From contig NZ_CP047027.1 in assembly GCF_009797025.1 (NCBI RefSeq), forward strand, positions 1,178,001 through 1,242,000: a DNA stretch of 64,000 bases, written 5' to 3'. Below the pieces are notes generated by a model that searched no databases, was not told the DNA's origin, and was given only the letters and a program-made list of their open reading frames with translations. How positions within the stretch are numbered: the first letter of the stretch is position 1; each line of letters begins with the position of its first letter. This DNA is from Cellulophaga sp. L1A9. GTDB taxonomy: Bacteria; Bacteroidota; Bacteroidia; Flavobacteriales; Flavobacteriaceae. Of this stretch, positions 8,358 to 18,098 are shown in pieces. The position numbers and the translations under genes were made by a program.

Positions 8358-9160
8358 AATTTCCAGTCTTTTAGAACTACAGTACTTTCAAATTTATCTT
8401 CGGTGGTATCAGGTAATTTTTCAAAAAAATCTATTCCTGTCTTTTGTTCTATTTCATCAATAGTAACAACATGACTTTTTAACGCGCTGCTACTTTCTTT
8501 ATTTTTAAATAAGAATGCGATTGCTTTAATTTCTTGTCCGTCTTTCCTAGCTACTATTTTATAAAAATAATCAGGAACTGATACATCTTCATCTCCAATA
8601 GCATCCAAACCATTATTCAAAACACCCGCCGTAATTACATATACCCCATCGTACTTTTTAGTCCAATAGCGCACCGTATTTTCTAACTCGTTCCATATTC
8701 CCGCATTAAATTCACGGTTCTGCGGACTAATATTACTCGTATAAAATGTCTCATTATATGCATACTCAGAAAATCTACGATCGCCCGCAGGGCAAAGATG
8801 TCCGCGATCATACCCAGAACGTTTATAATTTTTATAATCAGCAGACTTCGTACTTACTTTTGGGTCTTCTATAAAATAAGGACGCGTTCTATCATCATAA
8901 GTGAGTTGATTTCTGTCTAATTGATAAGCAACCCATTCCGCTTGCTCATGCTTTTCACTATAGGACAGTGTAAAATAATTATGTTGAACAATCTCTCCTG
9001 TTGTAGAACTAGGAAGAAAATCAAAAGGAATTTCAACTATGGGCTCTTCTCCTTCTGGAGCTGTATACGTATCTGGTGTATAGAAGTTTTCAAACAACCA
9101 AAAACCAACAAGGCATACTACCATTAATAGAGAATATATTGTTTTATTTTTCATAATCAT
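8354..9160 (-). CDS. DNA/RNA non-specific endonuclease, exported or anchored
   Basis: 268 residues. A hydrophobic N-terminal segment (about 7-24) suggests export or a membrane anchor. The catalytic DRGH motif is at 118-121 with the following LCPAGDRR, and the metal-binding region NISPQNREFN...WNELE is at 143-160, as in the NUC1/Serratia nuclease family. It would cut DNA and RNA without sequence preference outside the cytoplasm, for nutrient use or defence. ATGs at residues 1 and 3 are both possible starts. Transcribed divergently from selO. Confidence 0.92.
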   Translation of the reverse strand: MIMKNKTIYSLLMVVCLVGFWLFENFYTPDTYTAPEGEEPIVEIPFDFLPSSTTGEIVQHNYFTLSYSEKHEQAEWVAYQLDRNQLTYDDRTRPYFIEDPKVSTKSADYKNYKRSGYDRGHLCPAGDRRFSEYAYNETFYTSNISPQNREFNAGIWNELENTVRYWTKKYDGVYVITAGVLNNGLDAIGDEDVSVPDYFYKIVARKDGQEIKAIAFLFKNKESSSALKSHVVTIDEIEQKTGIDFFEKLPDTTEDKFESTVVLKDWKF

Positions 9161-9182
9161 CAGTCAGACGGGCAAGTTACTT

Positions 9183-9190
9183 TAATTTTG
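9183..9190 (+). promoter_or_regulatory. Promoter -7 box of selO
   Basis: TAATTTTG is a perfect TAnnTTTG match, 47 bp before the selO ATG in the divergent gap with the nuclease gene. Confidence 0.4.
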
Positions 9191-9237
9191 TATATTCTTA
9201 TACGACTAAGACATCAACTTATTAAGTATACTCATTT

Positions 9238-10803
9238 ATGAAATTTGAACTTCAAGATACATTTACTAAGGCATTACCTCAAGATCCTATTTTAGAAAAT
9301 TCTAGGCGCCAAGTTAGTGGCGCATGTTTTTCTTTAGTAGCTCCTAAGAAAACAGCTCAACCAGAATTGATACATACCTCTAAAGAAATGGCTTCCGAGT
9401 TAGGTATACCTGATGAAGAACTAAAGAGCACTTCTTTTCTAGAAGTATTCACAGGGAATAAGGTTGGCGAAAATTCTCGTCCGTATGCCATGTGTTACGG
9501 GGGTCATCAATTTGGGAACTGGGCCGGACAGTTAGGAGATGGCCGCGCTATCAACCTAGGAGAGAAAGTTCAGAATAATAAACGCTGGACACTACAATTA
9601 AAAGGTGCTGGAGAAACTCCGTATTCCCGTACGGCAGATGGTTTGGCCGTATTAAGGTCTTCTATTCGAGAATACCTATGCAGTGAAGCTATGTTTCATT
9701 TAGGTGTCCCGACTACGCGTGCACTTTCTATTGCTTTAACTGGAGATCAAGTTTTACGTGATGTGCTTTATAATGGCAATCCTGATTACGAAAAAGGAGC
9801 TATTGTCACTAGAGTAGCCCCTAGTTTTTTACGCTTTGGAAATTATGAGATATTTAGCTCCAGACAAGATTACAAAACACTTACAACTCTTGTTGACTAC
9901 ACTATAAAAGAATTATTTCCTGAGATAGAAAACACGAACAAAGAAGGCTATATCCAGTTATTCAAAACCGTAGCCCAACGTACGTTAGCAATGATCATTC
10001 ATTGGCAACGTGTAGGTTTTGTTCATGGCGTAATGAATACAGATAACATGTCTATCTTAGGCTTAACCATTGATTACGGACCTTATGGTTGGCTAGAAGG
10101 ATATGATGATAATTGGACTCCCAATACAACAGACCGACAACATAAACGCTACAGATATGGAAATCAGCCAAATATTGGCTTATGGAATTTATACCAGTTA
10201 GCAAATGCCTTGTATCCATTAATTGAAGAGGCCGAACCGTTTGAAGAAATCTTAGAGCAGTACAAAAAGGACTATGCCTTAAAGTATCTAGAAATGATGA
10301 AGGCGAAAATAGGTCTTTATAGCAATGATGAAAATGACGCTGAATTACTAGGTACTTTGGAAGAAAACTTACAACTCATTGAAACAGACATGACGCTATT
10401 TTTTAGAAACTTAAACTTAATCTCTAAAAACGATAGTACAGAAAAAGCATTATCTAAAATTGAAATTGCATTTTACACTATAGCGGAATTCAAAGAAGAC
10501 ACATTAGAAAAATGGAAAGCATGGTTTAATCTATACCTAAAGCGGTTACAGCAAGAACATCTAAACGATGCGGAACGCGTAGTTAAGATGAATACTACCA
10601 ATCCAAAATATGTATTACGAAACTATATGGCACAGATGGCCATTGATAAAGCTGATGAAAAAGATTACAGCTTAGTTGATGAACTCTACATGCTATTAAA
10701 AAAGCCTTATGACGAACAACCCGAATTTGAAAAATGGTTTGTAAAAAGACCGGAATGGGCTCGTAATAAAGTAGGCTGCTCTATGTTATCCTGCAGTTCT
10801 TAA
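9238..10803 (+). CDS. selO: Protein adenylyltransferase SelO (YdiU/UPF0061)
   Basis: 521 residues, full length. SelO is a pseudokinase-fold enzyme that transfers AMP from ATP to hydroxyl side chains of proteins and is linked to redox stress. Visible motifs are CYGGHQFGNWAGQLGDGRA, LQLKGAGETPYSR with ATP-binding Lys122, RSSIREYLCSEAMFHLG, the loop NTDN at 267-270 and metal-binding Asp279 in DYGPYG. The C-terminus CSMLSCSS keeps Cys519 at the place where animal SelO has selenocysteine. Monocistronic, ended by the hairpin at 10807-10837. Confidence 0.95.
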   Translation: MKFELQDTFTKALPQDPILENSRRQVSGACFSLVAPKKTAQPELIHTSKEMASELGIPDEELKSTSFLEVFTGNKVGENSRPYAMCYGGHQFGNWAGQLGDGRAINLGEKVQNNKRWTLQLKGAGETPYSRTADGLAVLRSSIREYLCSEAMFHLGVPTTRALSIALTGDQVLRDVLYNGNPDYEKGAIVTRVAPSFLRFGNYEIFSSRQDYKTLTTLVDYTIKELFPEIENTNKEGYIQLFKTVAQRTLAMIIHWQRVGFVHGVMNTDNMSILGLTIDYGPYGWLEGYDDNWTPNTTDRQHKRYRYGNQPNIGLWNLYQLANALYPLIEEAEPFEEILEQYKKDYALKYLEMMKAKIGLYSNDENDAELLGTLEENLQLIETDMTLFFRNLNLISKNDSTEKALSKIEIAFYTIAEFKEDTLEKWKAWFNLYLKRLQQEHLNDAERVVKMNTTNPKYVLRNYMAQMAIDKADEKDYSLVDELYMLLKKPYDEQPEFEKWFVKRPEWARNKVGCSMLSCSS

Positions 10804-10806
10804 AAT

Positions 10807-10837
10807 AAAAAGGCCGTTCAAAATGAACGGCCTTTTT
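10807..10837. terminator. Bidirectional terminator between selO and the Prc-type gene
   Basis: A perfect 14-bp stem (AAAAAGGCCGTTCA and its inverse) with a 3-base loop and A/T runs on both sides. It serves the convergent genes selO (+) and prc (-). Confidence 0.92.
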
Positions 10838-10856
10838 ATTATTTCTTATAGTATAA

Positions 10857-12974
10857 TTATCCTTTAACACTTGCCAATTTACCTGCTTTTAAAGAATTAC
10901 CTTTTAGATCTTCCAAAACATTTACTGCTTCTTCTACATAAACATCTTTTACGAGATCTTCATGCCAACGCTTACGCTTTTGTCTTAAGACAGAATCTTT
11001 AGTAAATAAACTTTCTTCATACTTCAAAGATTCAAAAGTTAATTTAGAATCGTAATCAGATAGTGTTTTAAAGTATTTAGACTTTTCTATACTCTTAGCC
11101 TCATCTTCTTTATAATCTATATAATTTAAAGAGACAACATTCTCATTTTGCTGTTCTTTTAACCATTTTGCATTCTCCTCAATCAATTTTATTTGAGGAT
11201 TTTTTGCCATACGTTTGTTACTGTTTGCTATTGTAGATTCATAATCTATATGACCATCCCAAGGCGTATAATCTGCAGGTGATATTTTATCCCAACCAAG
11301 TGGATTTTGCTGATCACGTTCTCCTAAATCTATATAACTGTATTTGTCTGGAACCACAACATCAGATTTTACACCTTCTAGTTGAGTAGAACCACCATTT
11401 ATTCTATAAAATTTTTGAGTCGTTAATTTAATAGCTCCTAAATCACCATGCTCATTACTACGAACAATACGATCTAAAGGAATTACATTCTGCACTGTTC
11501 CTTTACCAAAGGTCTGTTTACTCCCAATAACAACTGCTCTTTTATAATCCTGCATGGCAGCCGCTAAAATCTCAGAAGCAGAAGCAGATAATTCATTTAC
11601 TAAAATTACCAAAGGTCCATCCCATTGAATACGATCATCAATATCATCGTGAACTTCTTTCTGATCATCATTAGAACGCACTTGAACTATTGGTCCGTTT
11701 TTGATAAACAAACCAGCCATTTCAACAACAGTTTTTAATGATCCTCCACCGTTATCTCTTAAGTCTAAAATCAATCCTTCTGCACCTTCTTCTTTTAAAC
11801 GCTCTACTTCTTTAGCTACATCAGATGCTGCATTTCTTTCTCCTTCATAATCATCAAAACTCACATAAAATTGCGGTAAATTAATAATTCCGAATTTTTC
11901 ATTTCCTTTTATAATGTTAGCAGACTTAGCAAACGTTTCTTCAATTTCCACAACGTCTCTAGTTATTGAAATAACTTCCGTTGTACCATCTACTTTACGC
12001 ATTGTTAAATCTACGACAGTTCCTTTAGCACCTTTTATTAACTTTATGGCATCATCTAATCGCATTTCAACAATATTAACAGGAGTACCGCCATGTTGAC
12101 CTACTTTAATGATTTCATCGCCAACTTCAATCTGACGATCTCTCCAAACTGGACCACCAGAAATAATTTCTACGATTTTAACACCATCTTGTTTTTTCTG
12201 TAATCGTGCACCAATACCCTCAAATTTACCAGACATTCTAGTATCAAACTTTTCTTTTTCTTCTGGTGCAAAGTAATAGGTGTGCGGATCAAATTCTTCT
12301 ACAATAGTATTGATGTATTGTACAAACCAATCTTTACGTTCTAAATCTGAAACAAAATCGAAAAACTCATCCAATGTTTCTTCCGTATCGACACGCGCTT
12401 CTTTTTCTGCCTCTTTTAAATTTATTTTTTTCTTGTTGTCTTTTTCAGCGATCTTAATTTTTGAGTCATAATTACCCAAAGTTGCATATTTAAGTTGCTT
12501 TCTCCAGCGTTCTTTTAGATCTGCTCTTGAAGCAACAAAAGTTTGCTTTTCGTAATCCATATCAATATTCTCTTTTGCAGAATAATCAAAAGGATCTTCA
12601 AGGACTTCTTTATAGATTCCTTTTGCATCTTTCATACGAATCATTAAACGTTCGTAAACTGCATTGAAAAAAGTAATATCCGTATTTTTTATCTGATCAT
12701 CAATCTGAAATTTATACTGCTCAAAGTCTTTTACATCGCTTTCTAAAAAATATCTTTTAGTAGGATCTAATCCATTGATAAAATCTTCAAAAACTTCAAC
12801 TGAGAAATCATCGTCTATATTTTTAGGGTCATAATGCCCTTTTTCCAAAACATAGGTAATAAGGTCTAATAAAAGTTTATCCTTATCGTCATTTTCGAAT
12901 GATTTATTTGTAAAACTGCACGATGCTACCGCAAATAGCATCATTAAAAGTGCGTAGGCTAATTTATTCTTCAT
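10857..12974 (-). CDS. prc: Carboxy-terminal processing (tail-specific) protease, Prc family
   Basis: 705 residues, full length for the large Prc/Tsp type. The N-terminus ends in a lipobox-like VASC, so it is probably a lipoprotein facing the periplasm. Order: N-terminal helical domain, PDZ domain around 245-330 (GIGARLQ...IEVGDEIIKVG), then the S41 protease core. The catalytic dyad is Ser465 in SASAS and Lys491 in TFGKGTVQ, with the family's spacing. The long C-terminal DUF3340-like region is present. It degrades or trims periplasmic proteins from their C-termini and often acts on wall hydrolases. Transcribed divergently from surE. Confidence 0.95.
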   Translation of the reverse strand: MKNKLAYALLMMLFAVASCSFTNKSFENDDKDKLLLDLITYVLEKGHYDPKNIDDDFSVEVFEDFINGLDPTKRYFLESDVKDFEQYKFQIDDQIKNTDITFFNAVYERLMIRMKDAKGIYKEVLEDPFDYSAKENIDMDYEKQTFVASRADLKERWRKQLKYATLGNYDSKIKIAEKDNKKKINLKEAEKEARVDTEETLDEFFDFVSDLERKDWFVQYINTIVEEFDPHTYYFAPEEKEKFDTRMSGKFEGIGARLQKKQDGVKIVEIISGGPVWRDRQIEVGDEIIKVGQHGGTPVNIVEMRLDDAIKLIKGAKGTVVDLTMRKVDGTTEVISITRDVVEIEETFAKSANIIKGNEKFGIINLPQFYVSFDDYEGERNAASDVAKEVERLKEEGAEGLILDLRDNGGGSLKTVVEMAGLFIKNGPIVQVRSNDDQKEVHDDIDDRIQWDGPLVILVNELSASASEILAAAMQDYKRAVVIGSKQTFGKGTVQNVIPLDRIVRSNEHGDLGAIKLTTQKFYRINGGSTQLEGVKSDVVVPDKYSYIDLGERDQQNPLGWDKISPADYTPWDGHIDYESTIANSNKRMAKNPQIKLIEENAKWLKEQQNENVVSLNYIDYKEDEAKSIEKSKYFKTLSDYDSKLTFESLKYEESLFTKDSVLRQKRKRWHEDLVKDVYVEEAVNVLEDLKGNSLKAGKLASVKG

Positions 12975-13059
12975 CTACTTATTTTTTTGTCAATCTAAGC
13001 ATTATTATCACTGTCTTGCTCTAATACCTATTGAATTCTCTAAGATACTGAAAAAACCG

Positions 13060-13078
13060 TGCCAGTATAATATTGGCA
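13060..13078. promoter_or_regulatory. Near-perfect palindrome between prc and surE
   Basis: TGCCAGTAT and ATATTGGCA flank a single central A, with one mismatched pair. It lies in the divergent gap, 85 bp from the prc start and about 35 bp before the putative surE -7 box. Operator or hairpin; no regulator can be named. Confidence 0.3.
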
Positions 13079-13088
13079 ATCTAAATTT

Positions 13089-13119
13089 TTTGTTAAACAG
13101 TTTGTCGGTCATATCTTAA
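13089..13119 (+). promoter_or_regulatory. Weak promoter candidate for surE
   Basis: TTTG at 13089-13092 and TATCTTAA at 13112-13119 are 19 bp apart. The -7 box has two mismatches to TAnnTTTG. If real, transcription starts after the ATG at 13119, which supports the ATG at 13155 as the surE start. Confidence 0.3.
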
Positions 13120-13154
13120 TGAAAAACGTATTTTTACGCTATAAATTATGTGTA

Positions 13155-13934
13155 ATGAAAAAACCTTTGATTTTAATTACAAATGATGACGGAATTACCG
13201 CACCTGGATTGAGAGCCTTAGTAGGTTTTATGAAAGAAATAGGTGATATTGTGGTTGTAGCTCCTGATAGCCCACAATCGGGCATGGGACACGCTATCAC
13301 TATTGATGATCTGCTATATTCTAAAAAAATGATTCTTGATTTAGATGACGACGAGAGCACGGAAGAATACAGTTGTAGTGGTACTCCTGCCGATTGTGTT
13401 AAATTAGCATTGCAGGAACTTTTAGATAGAAAACCTGATTTATGTGTCAGCGGAATTAACCACGGTTCTAATTCTTCTATCAATGTAATCTATTCTGGCA
13501 CCATGAGCGCTGCCATTGAGGCAGGAATTGAAGGCATACCTGCCATTGGTTTTTCATTATGTGATTACAAATGGGAGGCAGATTTTACACAAGCAAAAAC
13601 ACACATTCAACAAATAGTTCGTCAAGCTATAGAAAACGGAATTCCACCTAAAGTGGTATTGAACGTAAATATCCCTAAACTAGAAACAAAAGAGTTAAAA
13701 GGAATTAAAATCTGCAGGCAAGCCAGAGCTAATTGGAAAGAAAAATTTGACAAAAGAACCAGTCCTTCTGGAAAAGAGTATTACTGGCTGACCGGTGAAT
13801 TTGAATTGCTTGACAAAGGTGAGGATACAGATGAATGGGCATTAGCCAATGGTTTTGTTTCTGTAGTACCTACGCAATTTGACTTAACCGCCCATCATGC
13901 CATCCAAACCATAAACAACTGGAAATTAAACTAA
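13155..13934 (+). CDS. surE: 5'/3'-nucleotidase SurE
   Basis: 259 residues from the chosen start. SurE is a cytoplasmic metal-dependent phosphatase acting on nucleoside monophosphates. The N-terminal LITNDDG holds the metal-binding Asp-Asp; APDSPQSGMGHAIT, CSGTPADCVKLA, VSGINHGSN and YSGTMSAAIEG-type residues follow in the family order. An upstream in-frame ATG at 13119 would add 12 residues (FLRYKLCV and neighbours) not typical of the family and overlaps the putative promoter, so 13155 was chosen. The stop codon shares one base with the next start. Confidence 0.95.
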   Translation: MKKPLILITNDDGITAPGLRALVGFMKEIGDIVVVAPDSPQSGMGHAITIDDLLYSKKMILDLDDDESTEEYSCSGTPADCVKLALQELLDRKPDLCVSGINHGSNSSINVIYSGTMSAAIEAGIEGIPAIGFSLCDYKWEADFTQAKTHIQQIVRQAIENGIPPKVVLNVNIPKLETKELKGIKICRQARANWKEKFDKRTSPSGKEYYWLTGEFELLDKGEDTDEWALANGFVSVVPTQFDLTAHHAIQTINNWKLN

Positions 13935-14215
13935 TGAATAAAAAAGAAATACTTATTGGTTTTGTTGTAGGAATTATAGCAAACACTATCGGAACACTAT
14001 TGTATATCATTATATTTTCAAAATTAAGCATTAAAGAAACCTATATAGCTGCCGTAACTGAGGGTCATGTAGGAAGTTTATTAGCTCTTGGCGCAGTTTT
14101 AAATTTAGTAGCCTTTTTTGGTTTTTTAAAAATAAAACGTGACTTAAGAGCAAAAGGTGTTTTAATAGCGACGCTAATAACTGCTTTATTAATTATGTAT
14201 TACAAGATTTTTTAA
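13934..14215 (+). CDS. Small membrane protein of unknown function
   Basis: 93 residues with three predicted membrane helices (about 6-30, 40-65 and 72-92) and basic loops. I do not recognise the family. It starts on the last base of surE (TAATG), so it is translationally coupled to it, and lpxB follows after 72 bp. The position suggests a conserved small inner-membrane protein; no enzymatic motif is visible. Confidence 0.75.
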   Translation: MNKKEILIGFVVGIIANTIGTLLYIIIFSKLSIKETYIAAVTEGHVGSLLALGAVLNLVAFFGFLKIKRDLRAKGVLIATLITALLIMYYKIF

Positions 14216-14287
14216 GTGTACTCCACTCCTTGATTTCTTTAACTTTACAGAAACAAAATCTGGCTATTATTTTTAATTACTAAACAG

Positions 14288-15406
14288 ATGAAATACTACA
14301 TCATTGCAGGAGAGGCTTCAGGCGATTTACATGGCTCTAATTTAATCAAAGCTCTGAAAGAACAAGATTCAGAGGCTACTATTAGATGTTGGGGAGGAGA
14401 CTTAATGCAAAAAGCTGGTGGCACTTTAGCAAAACATTACAAGGAGCTTGCCTTTATGGGATTTATTGAAGTTATTACCAACATCAATACCATCTTTAAA
14501 AACATTAGTTTCTGCAAAGAAGATATTGCATCGTTTCATCCGGATGTCATTATATTTATAGATTATTCTGGTTTTAATTTACGGATTGCAAAATGGGCAA
14601 AAAAAGCAGGTTTTAAAACCAGCTATTATATTGCTCCTCAAATTTGGGCTTCGCGAGAAGGGCGAATTGAGAAAATTAAAAGTACTATTGACGAAATGTA
14701 TGTGACCTTGCCTTTCGAAAAAGAGTTCTATGAAAAAAAGCACAATTTTCCTGTAAATTTTGTGGGGCATCCGTTAATTGATGCCATTGCAAATTCGCCA
14801 AAAATTGATGCTATTGCCTTTAAGAACAAATATAATCTGGACCAACAAAAACCTATTATTGCCTTATTACCAGGAAGTAGAAAACAAGAAGTATCTAAAA
14901 TGCTAGAGATTATGCTTTCTGTTACCGAAAAATTTACGGAATATCAATTTGTAATCGCTGGTGCTCCAAGTTTAGATCAAGAATTCTATCAGCCTTTTTT
15001 AAAAAAATCAAACATCAGTTTAATTCCGAATCAAACCTATGGTATTTTACAAATAGCACATGCGGCATTAGTTACTAGCGGCACTGCGACGCTAGAAACT
15101 GCATTATTTAAAGTACCACAAGTAGTTTGCTATAAAGGGAACTGGATCTCTTATCAAATTGCAAAACGAATAATAACTCTAAAATACATATCACTGGTTA
15201 ATTTAATCATGAATAAGGAGGTTGTGAAAGAATTAATTCAAGATGATTTAACTACAAAAAATTTAAGTCTAGCGCTTAAGAAGATTTTAAATCCTGAAAC
15301 CAGGAAAATAGTCTTAAAAAACTACGAAGAACTAGAGAGAAAGCTTGGCGGACAAGGGGCAAGTGATACCACCGCATCGTTGATTATCAGTAGTTTAAGA
15401 AAATAG
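14288..15406 (+). CDS. lpxB: Lipid-A-disaccharide synthase
   Basis: 372 residues, full length. LpxB joins UDP-2,3-diacylglucosamine and lipid X to form the tetraacyl disaccharide of lipid A at the inner face of the cytoplasmic membrane. Motifs: AGEASGDLHGSNL at the N-terminus, ELAFMGFIEV, IFIDYSGFNLRIAKWAK, YYIAPQIWASREGR, FVGHPLID, LPGSRKQEV and the C-terminal TSGTATLETAL nucleotide-sugar site. Downstream of surE and the small membrane gene on the same strand. Confidence 0.97.
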   Translation: MKYYIIAGEASGDLHGSNLIKALKEQDSEATIRCWGGDLMQKAGGTLAKHYKELAFMGFIEVITNINTIFKNISFCKEDIASFHPDVIIFIDYSGFNLRIAKWAKKAGFKTSYYIAPQIWASREGRIEKIKSTIDEMYVTLPFEKEFYEKKHNFPVNFVGHPLIDAIANSPKIDAIAFKNKYNLDQQKPIIALLPGSRKQEVSKMLEIMLSVTEKFTEYQFVIAGAPSLDQEFYQPFLKKSNISLIPNQTYGILQIAHAALVTSGTATLETALFKVPQVVCYKGNWISYQIAKRIITLKYISLVNLIMNKEVVKELIQDDLTTKNLSLALKKILNPETRKIVLKNYEELERKLGGQGASDTTASLIISSLRK

Positions 15407-15465
15407 AAATTGTTTTTTTACTAAAAGAACGTTAAGACATGAGAGTATCATTCATATTTATTCTT

Positions 15466-15473
15466 TAAATTTG
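15466..15473 (+). promoter_or_regulatory. -7 box before the NlpC/P60 lipoprotein gene
   Basis: TAAATTTG matches TAnnTTTG exactly, 26 bp before the ATG at 15500. No clear -33 element. Confidence 0.4.
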
Positions 15474-15499
15474 AATTTAAAGTCCCATATTCTTTAACC

Positions 15500-16066
15500 A
15501 TGAATCGCACATTTCTTTATCTTTTTTTAATTGCAATAGCTACTAGCTGTGGCGCAAAAAAAAGAACAACTAATACAGACAACAAAGAACGAAAAATTAG
15601 CGTAGCTGCCAATAAAAACGATGCTAAACCTAAGGGTGCAAATTCGTTACCTGCCGTATATTCAGAAAAACCTAGAACCAATAATATTGCTGAATCCGTG
15701 ATAAGTTCTGCTCTTGAATATACAGGCACACGTTATAAATACGGAGGAACAACAAAAAAAGGTATGGATTGCTCCGGTTTATTGTATGTTGCTTTTGGCG
15801 ACCAGGATATTTCAATCCCTAGAACCTCCTACGTTATTGCCGAAGAAGGAAAGGACATTAGAATAAAAGATGTTGATAAGGGTGATTTACTGTTTTTTAA
15901 GACTAGTAAAAGATCAAAAAAAATAAACCATGTGGGTCTAGTGGTTTCTGTGGATAATGATGGAATAAAATTTATACACGCTACAACTTCTAGAGGTGTT
16001 ATTGTATCCTCACTAAAAGAAGGCTATTGGAACTATGCCTTTGTAAAAGCTACACGAATATTATAA
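15500..16066 (+). CDS. NlpC/P60 (C40) peptidoglycan endopeptidase, lipoprotein
   Basis: 188 residues. A signal peptide ends in the lipobox ATSC with Cys17, so this is a lipoprotein. A basic, low-complexity linker (20-62) leads to an NlpC/P60 domain with catalytic Cys91 in MDCSGLLY, His144 in NHVGLVV and a third polar residue His160 in FIHATT. Such enzymes cut the stem peptide of peptidoglycan, usually between D-Glu and meso-diaminopimelate. Followed after 13 bp by the ComEC-like gene on the same strand. Confidence 0.93.
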   Translation: MNRTFLYLFLIAIATSCGAKKRTTNTDNKERKISVAANKNDAKPKGANSLPAVYSEKPRTNNIAESVISSALEYTGTRYKYGGTTKKGMDCSGLLYVAFGDQDISIPRTSYVIAEEGKDIRIKDVDKGDLLFFKTSKRSKKINHVGLVVSVDNDGIKFIHATTSRGVIVSSLKEGYWNYAFVKATRIL

Positions 16067-16079
16067 AAACAAAATAGCT

Positions 16080-18098
16080 ATGCAGTTACTAAAATTTGTG
16101 CCAATAAAATTGACACTTTTTTTAGTTGCAGGGATACTATTTGGTGCTTTTTTTGAAAGTTCTATTGCTATCCCCTTTACCCTAACATGCATTACCCTTT
16201 TCGCGTTAGCAGTTCTATTTTTAAAAACAAAACATACAAATACTCCTCTATTTGGGCTTACTGCGCTATCCTTAACATTTTTCATCGGGTACCTATCTAT
16301 CACATTAGCCTACCCAACAAATAAGCCGAGTCATTACCTTAAGAGCGATAACATTATACAAAAAGAACTTCGTCTTAAGATTACGGACGTTCTAAAATCA
16401 AATACCTTCTCAGATCGGTATTACGCTGATATTATAGAAATTGATAAGAGAACAACATCTGGAAAAATAGTAGTAACCATTTCTAAAGACAGCACAACTT
16501 CCCTCCTAAAGATTGATGATGAACTGATCACCTATAATTCATTAAAAAATATTAAACCTCCTTTAAACCCGCATCAGTTTAATTATAAAAAATACCTAGA
16601 AGGATTAGGTGTCTTGGATCAGGTGTACTTAAAAAACACAGACTACATTAGTTTAGAAAAACCAAACAGAACAGTATACGGACTTGCTGCTAACTGGAGA
16701 AATACCATACTCACTAAACTTAAAAAAGAAGGTTTTACACCAGAAAACCTGAGTGTTATTCAGGCTTTATTATTAGGACAGCGAAACGATATTTCTGAAG
16801 AAACCTACGATAATTACAAAGATGCAGGAGCCATTCACATACTAGCACTTTCAGGGCTACACATTGGAGTATTACTCCTTATTCTTCAGTTCTTATTACA
16901 TCCTATTGAACGTTTGATGCATGGGAAAAAAATTAAATTAATTATTATTGGAATTCTCCTATGGGGATTTGCTTTTTTGGCAGGCTTATCTGCTTCAATT
17001 GTAAGAGCTGTTACCATGTTTTCATTCCTAGCTTATGCTATGTATTTAAACCGGCCTACAAACAGCTTTAATATACTTGCGCTATCCCTTTTCTTTATTC
17101 TACTAATACAACCAAATTATCTTTTTCAAGTAGGATTTCAAATGAGTTACGCTGCAGTATTTGCTATTCTATGGATCTATCCAATGTTACAACGATTCTG
17201 GTTTCCTAAAAATAAAATCGTAAAATACTTTTGGCAGTTATTAAGTGTAAGTATTGCTGCCCAATTGGGAGTTTTACCCATTAGCTTATTTTACTTTCAC
17301 CAATTCCCTGGACTCTTTTTTGTAGCCAATCTTTTAATACTTCCTTTTTTAGGCATTATTCTAGGTATTGGCATACTTGTCATTATCTTATCCCTAGCAG
17401 ATATACTTCCCTCTTTTATTACAGATAGCTATAACCACATCATTAGCGCTATGAATAGCATTGTAAAATGGATTGCTAATCAAGAAGTCTTTATCTTTAA
17501 AAACATATCATTCGATACACTTCAATTACTTTTGCTTTGCACCTTAATTTTTTTAATGATTACCGCCTTAAGCAAGCCAAAATTTAAAAACTTTATTAGT
17601 TTTCTACTTGTTATTATCATCTTTCAATCCTATACTTTTATTTCACGATATACCTCTTCTAAGACCCATGAAGTTATTGTATGGCATCAGTCAAGATCTA
17701 CTGGAATCATAGAAAAATCTGGAACAACTTTACACCTTTTGAGTAATGATGCCCCAAATTTTGAATACCCTCTTAAGAGTTATCAAATTGCAGAACGAAT
17801 AACAGTGTTTCACACCGATTCCTTGCGCAACAGTTATAACTTAGGTTTAAAAAAAATTACGTTGATTGATAGTTTGAGCATTTATCCAACATCAAAAAAT
17901 AACACCATTCTTTTAACGCAATCGCCAAAGATAAATTTAGATCGCTTAATAGATTCTTTGCAACCCATAGCCCTTATAGCTGACGGAAGTAATTATAAGA
18001 GTGCTATTGCCCTTTGGAAAGCAACTTGTGCAAAAAGAAAACTCCCTTTTCACTACACAGGCGAAAAGGGAGCTTATTATTTTAATTTGGAAAACTAG
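16080..18098 (+). CDS. ComEC/Rec2-family DNA uptake channel
   Basis: 672 residues. Membrane helices at the N-terminus flank an OB-fold DUF4131-type domain (about 95-200). The Competence domain follows with the signature HILALSGLHIGVLL around 256-270 and SASIVRAVTMFS near 304, and some eight more helices to about 525. ComEC carries single-stranded DNA across the inner membrane during natural transformation. The last 140 residues lie where many ComEC proteins have a metallo-beta-lactamase domain, but no HxHxDH motif is seen. The stop overlaps the convergent POT transporter end by 4 bp. Confidence 0.9.
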   Translation: MQLLKFVPIKLTLFLVAGILFGAFFESSIAIPFTLTCITLFALAVLFLKTKHTNTPLFGLTALSLTFFIGYLSITLAYPTNKPSHYLKSDNIIQKELRLKITDVLKSNTFSDRYYADIIEIDKRTTSGKIVVTISKDSTTSLLKIDDELITYNSLKNIKPPLNPHQFNYKKYLEGLGVLDQVYLKNTDYISLEKPNRTVYGLAANWRNTILTKLKKEGFTPENLSVIQALLLGQRNDISEETYDNYKDAGAIHILALSGLHIGVLLLILQFLLHPIERLMHGKKIKLIIIGILLWGFAFLAGLSASIVRAVTMFSFLAYAMYLNRPTNSFNILALSLFFILLIQPNYLFQVGFQMSYAAVFAILWIYPMLQRFWFPKNKIVKYFWQLLSVSIAAQLGVLPISLFYFHQFPGLFFVANLLILPFLGIILGIGILVIILSLADILPSFITDSYNHIISAMNSIVKWIANQEVFIFKNISFDTLQLLLLCTLIFLMITALSKPKFKNFISFLLVIIIFQSYTFISRYTSSKTHEVIVWHQSRSTGIIEKSGTTLHLLSNDAPNFEYPLKSYQIAERITVFHTDSLRNSYNLGLKKITLIDSLSIYPTSKNNTILLTQSPKINLDRLIDSLQPIALIADGSNYKSAIALWKATCAKRKLPFHYTGEKGAYYFNLEN

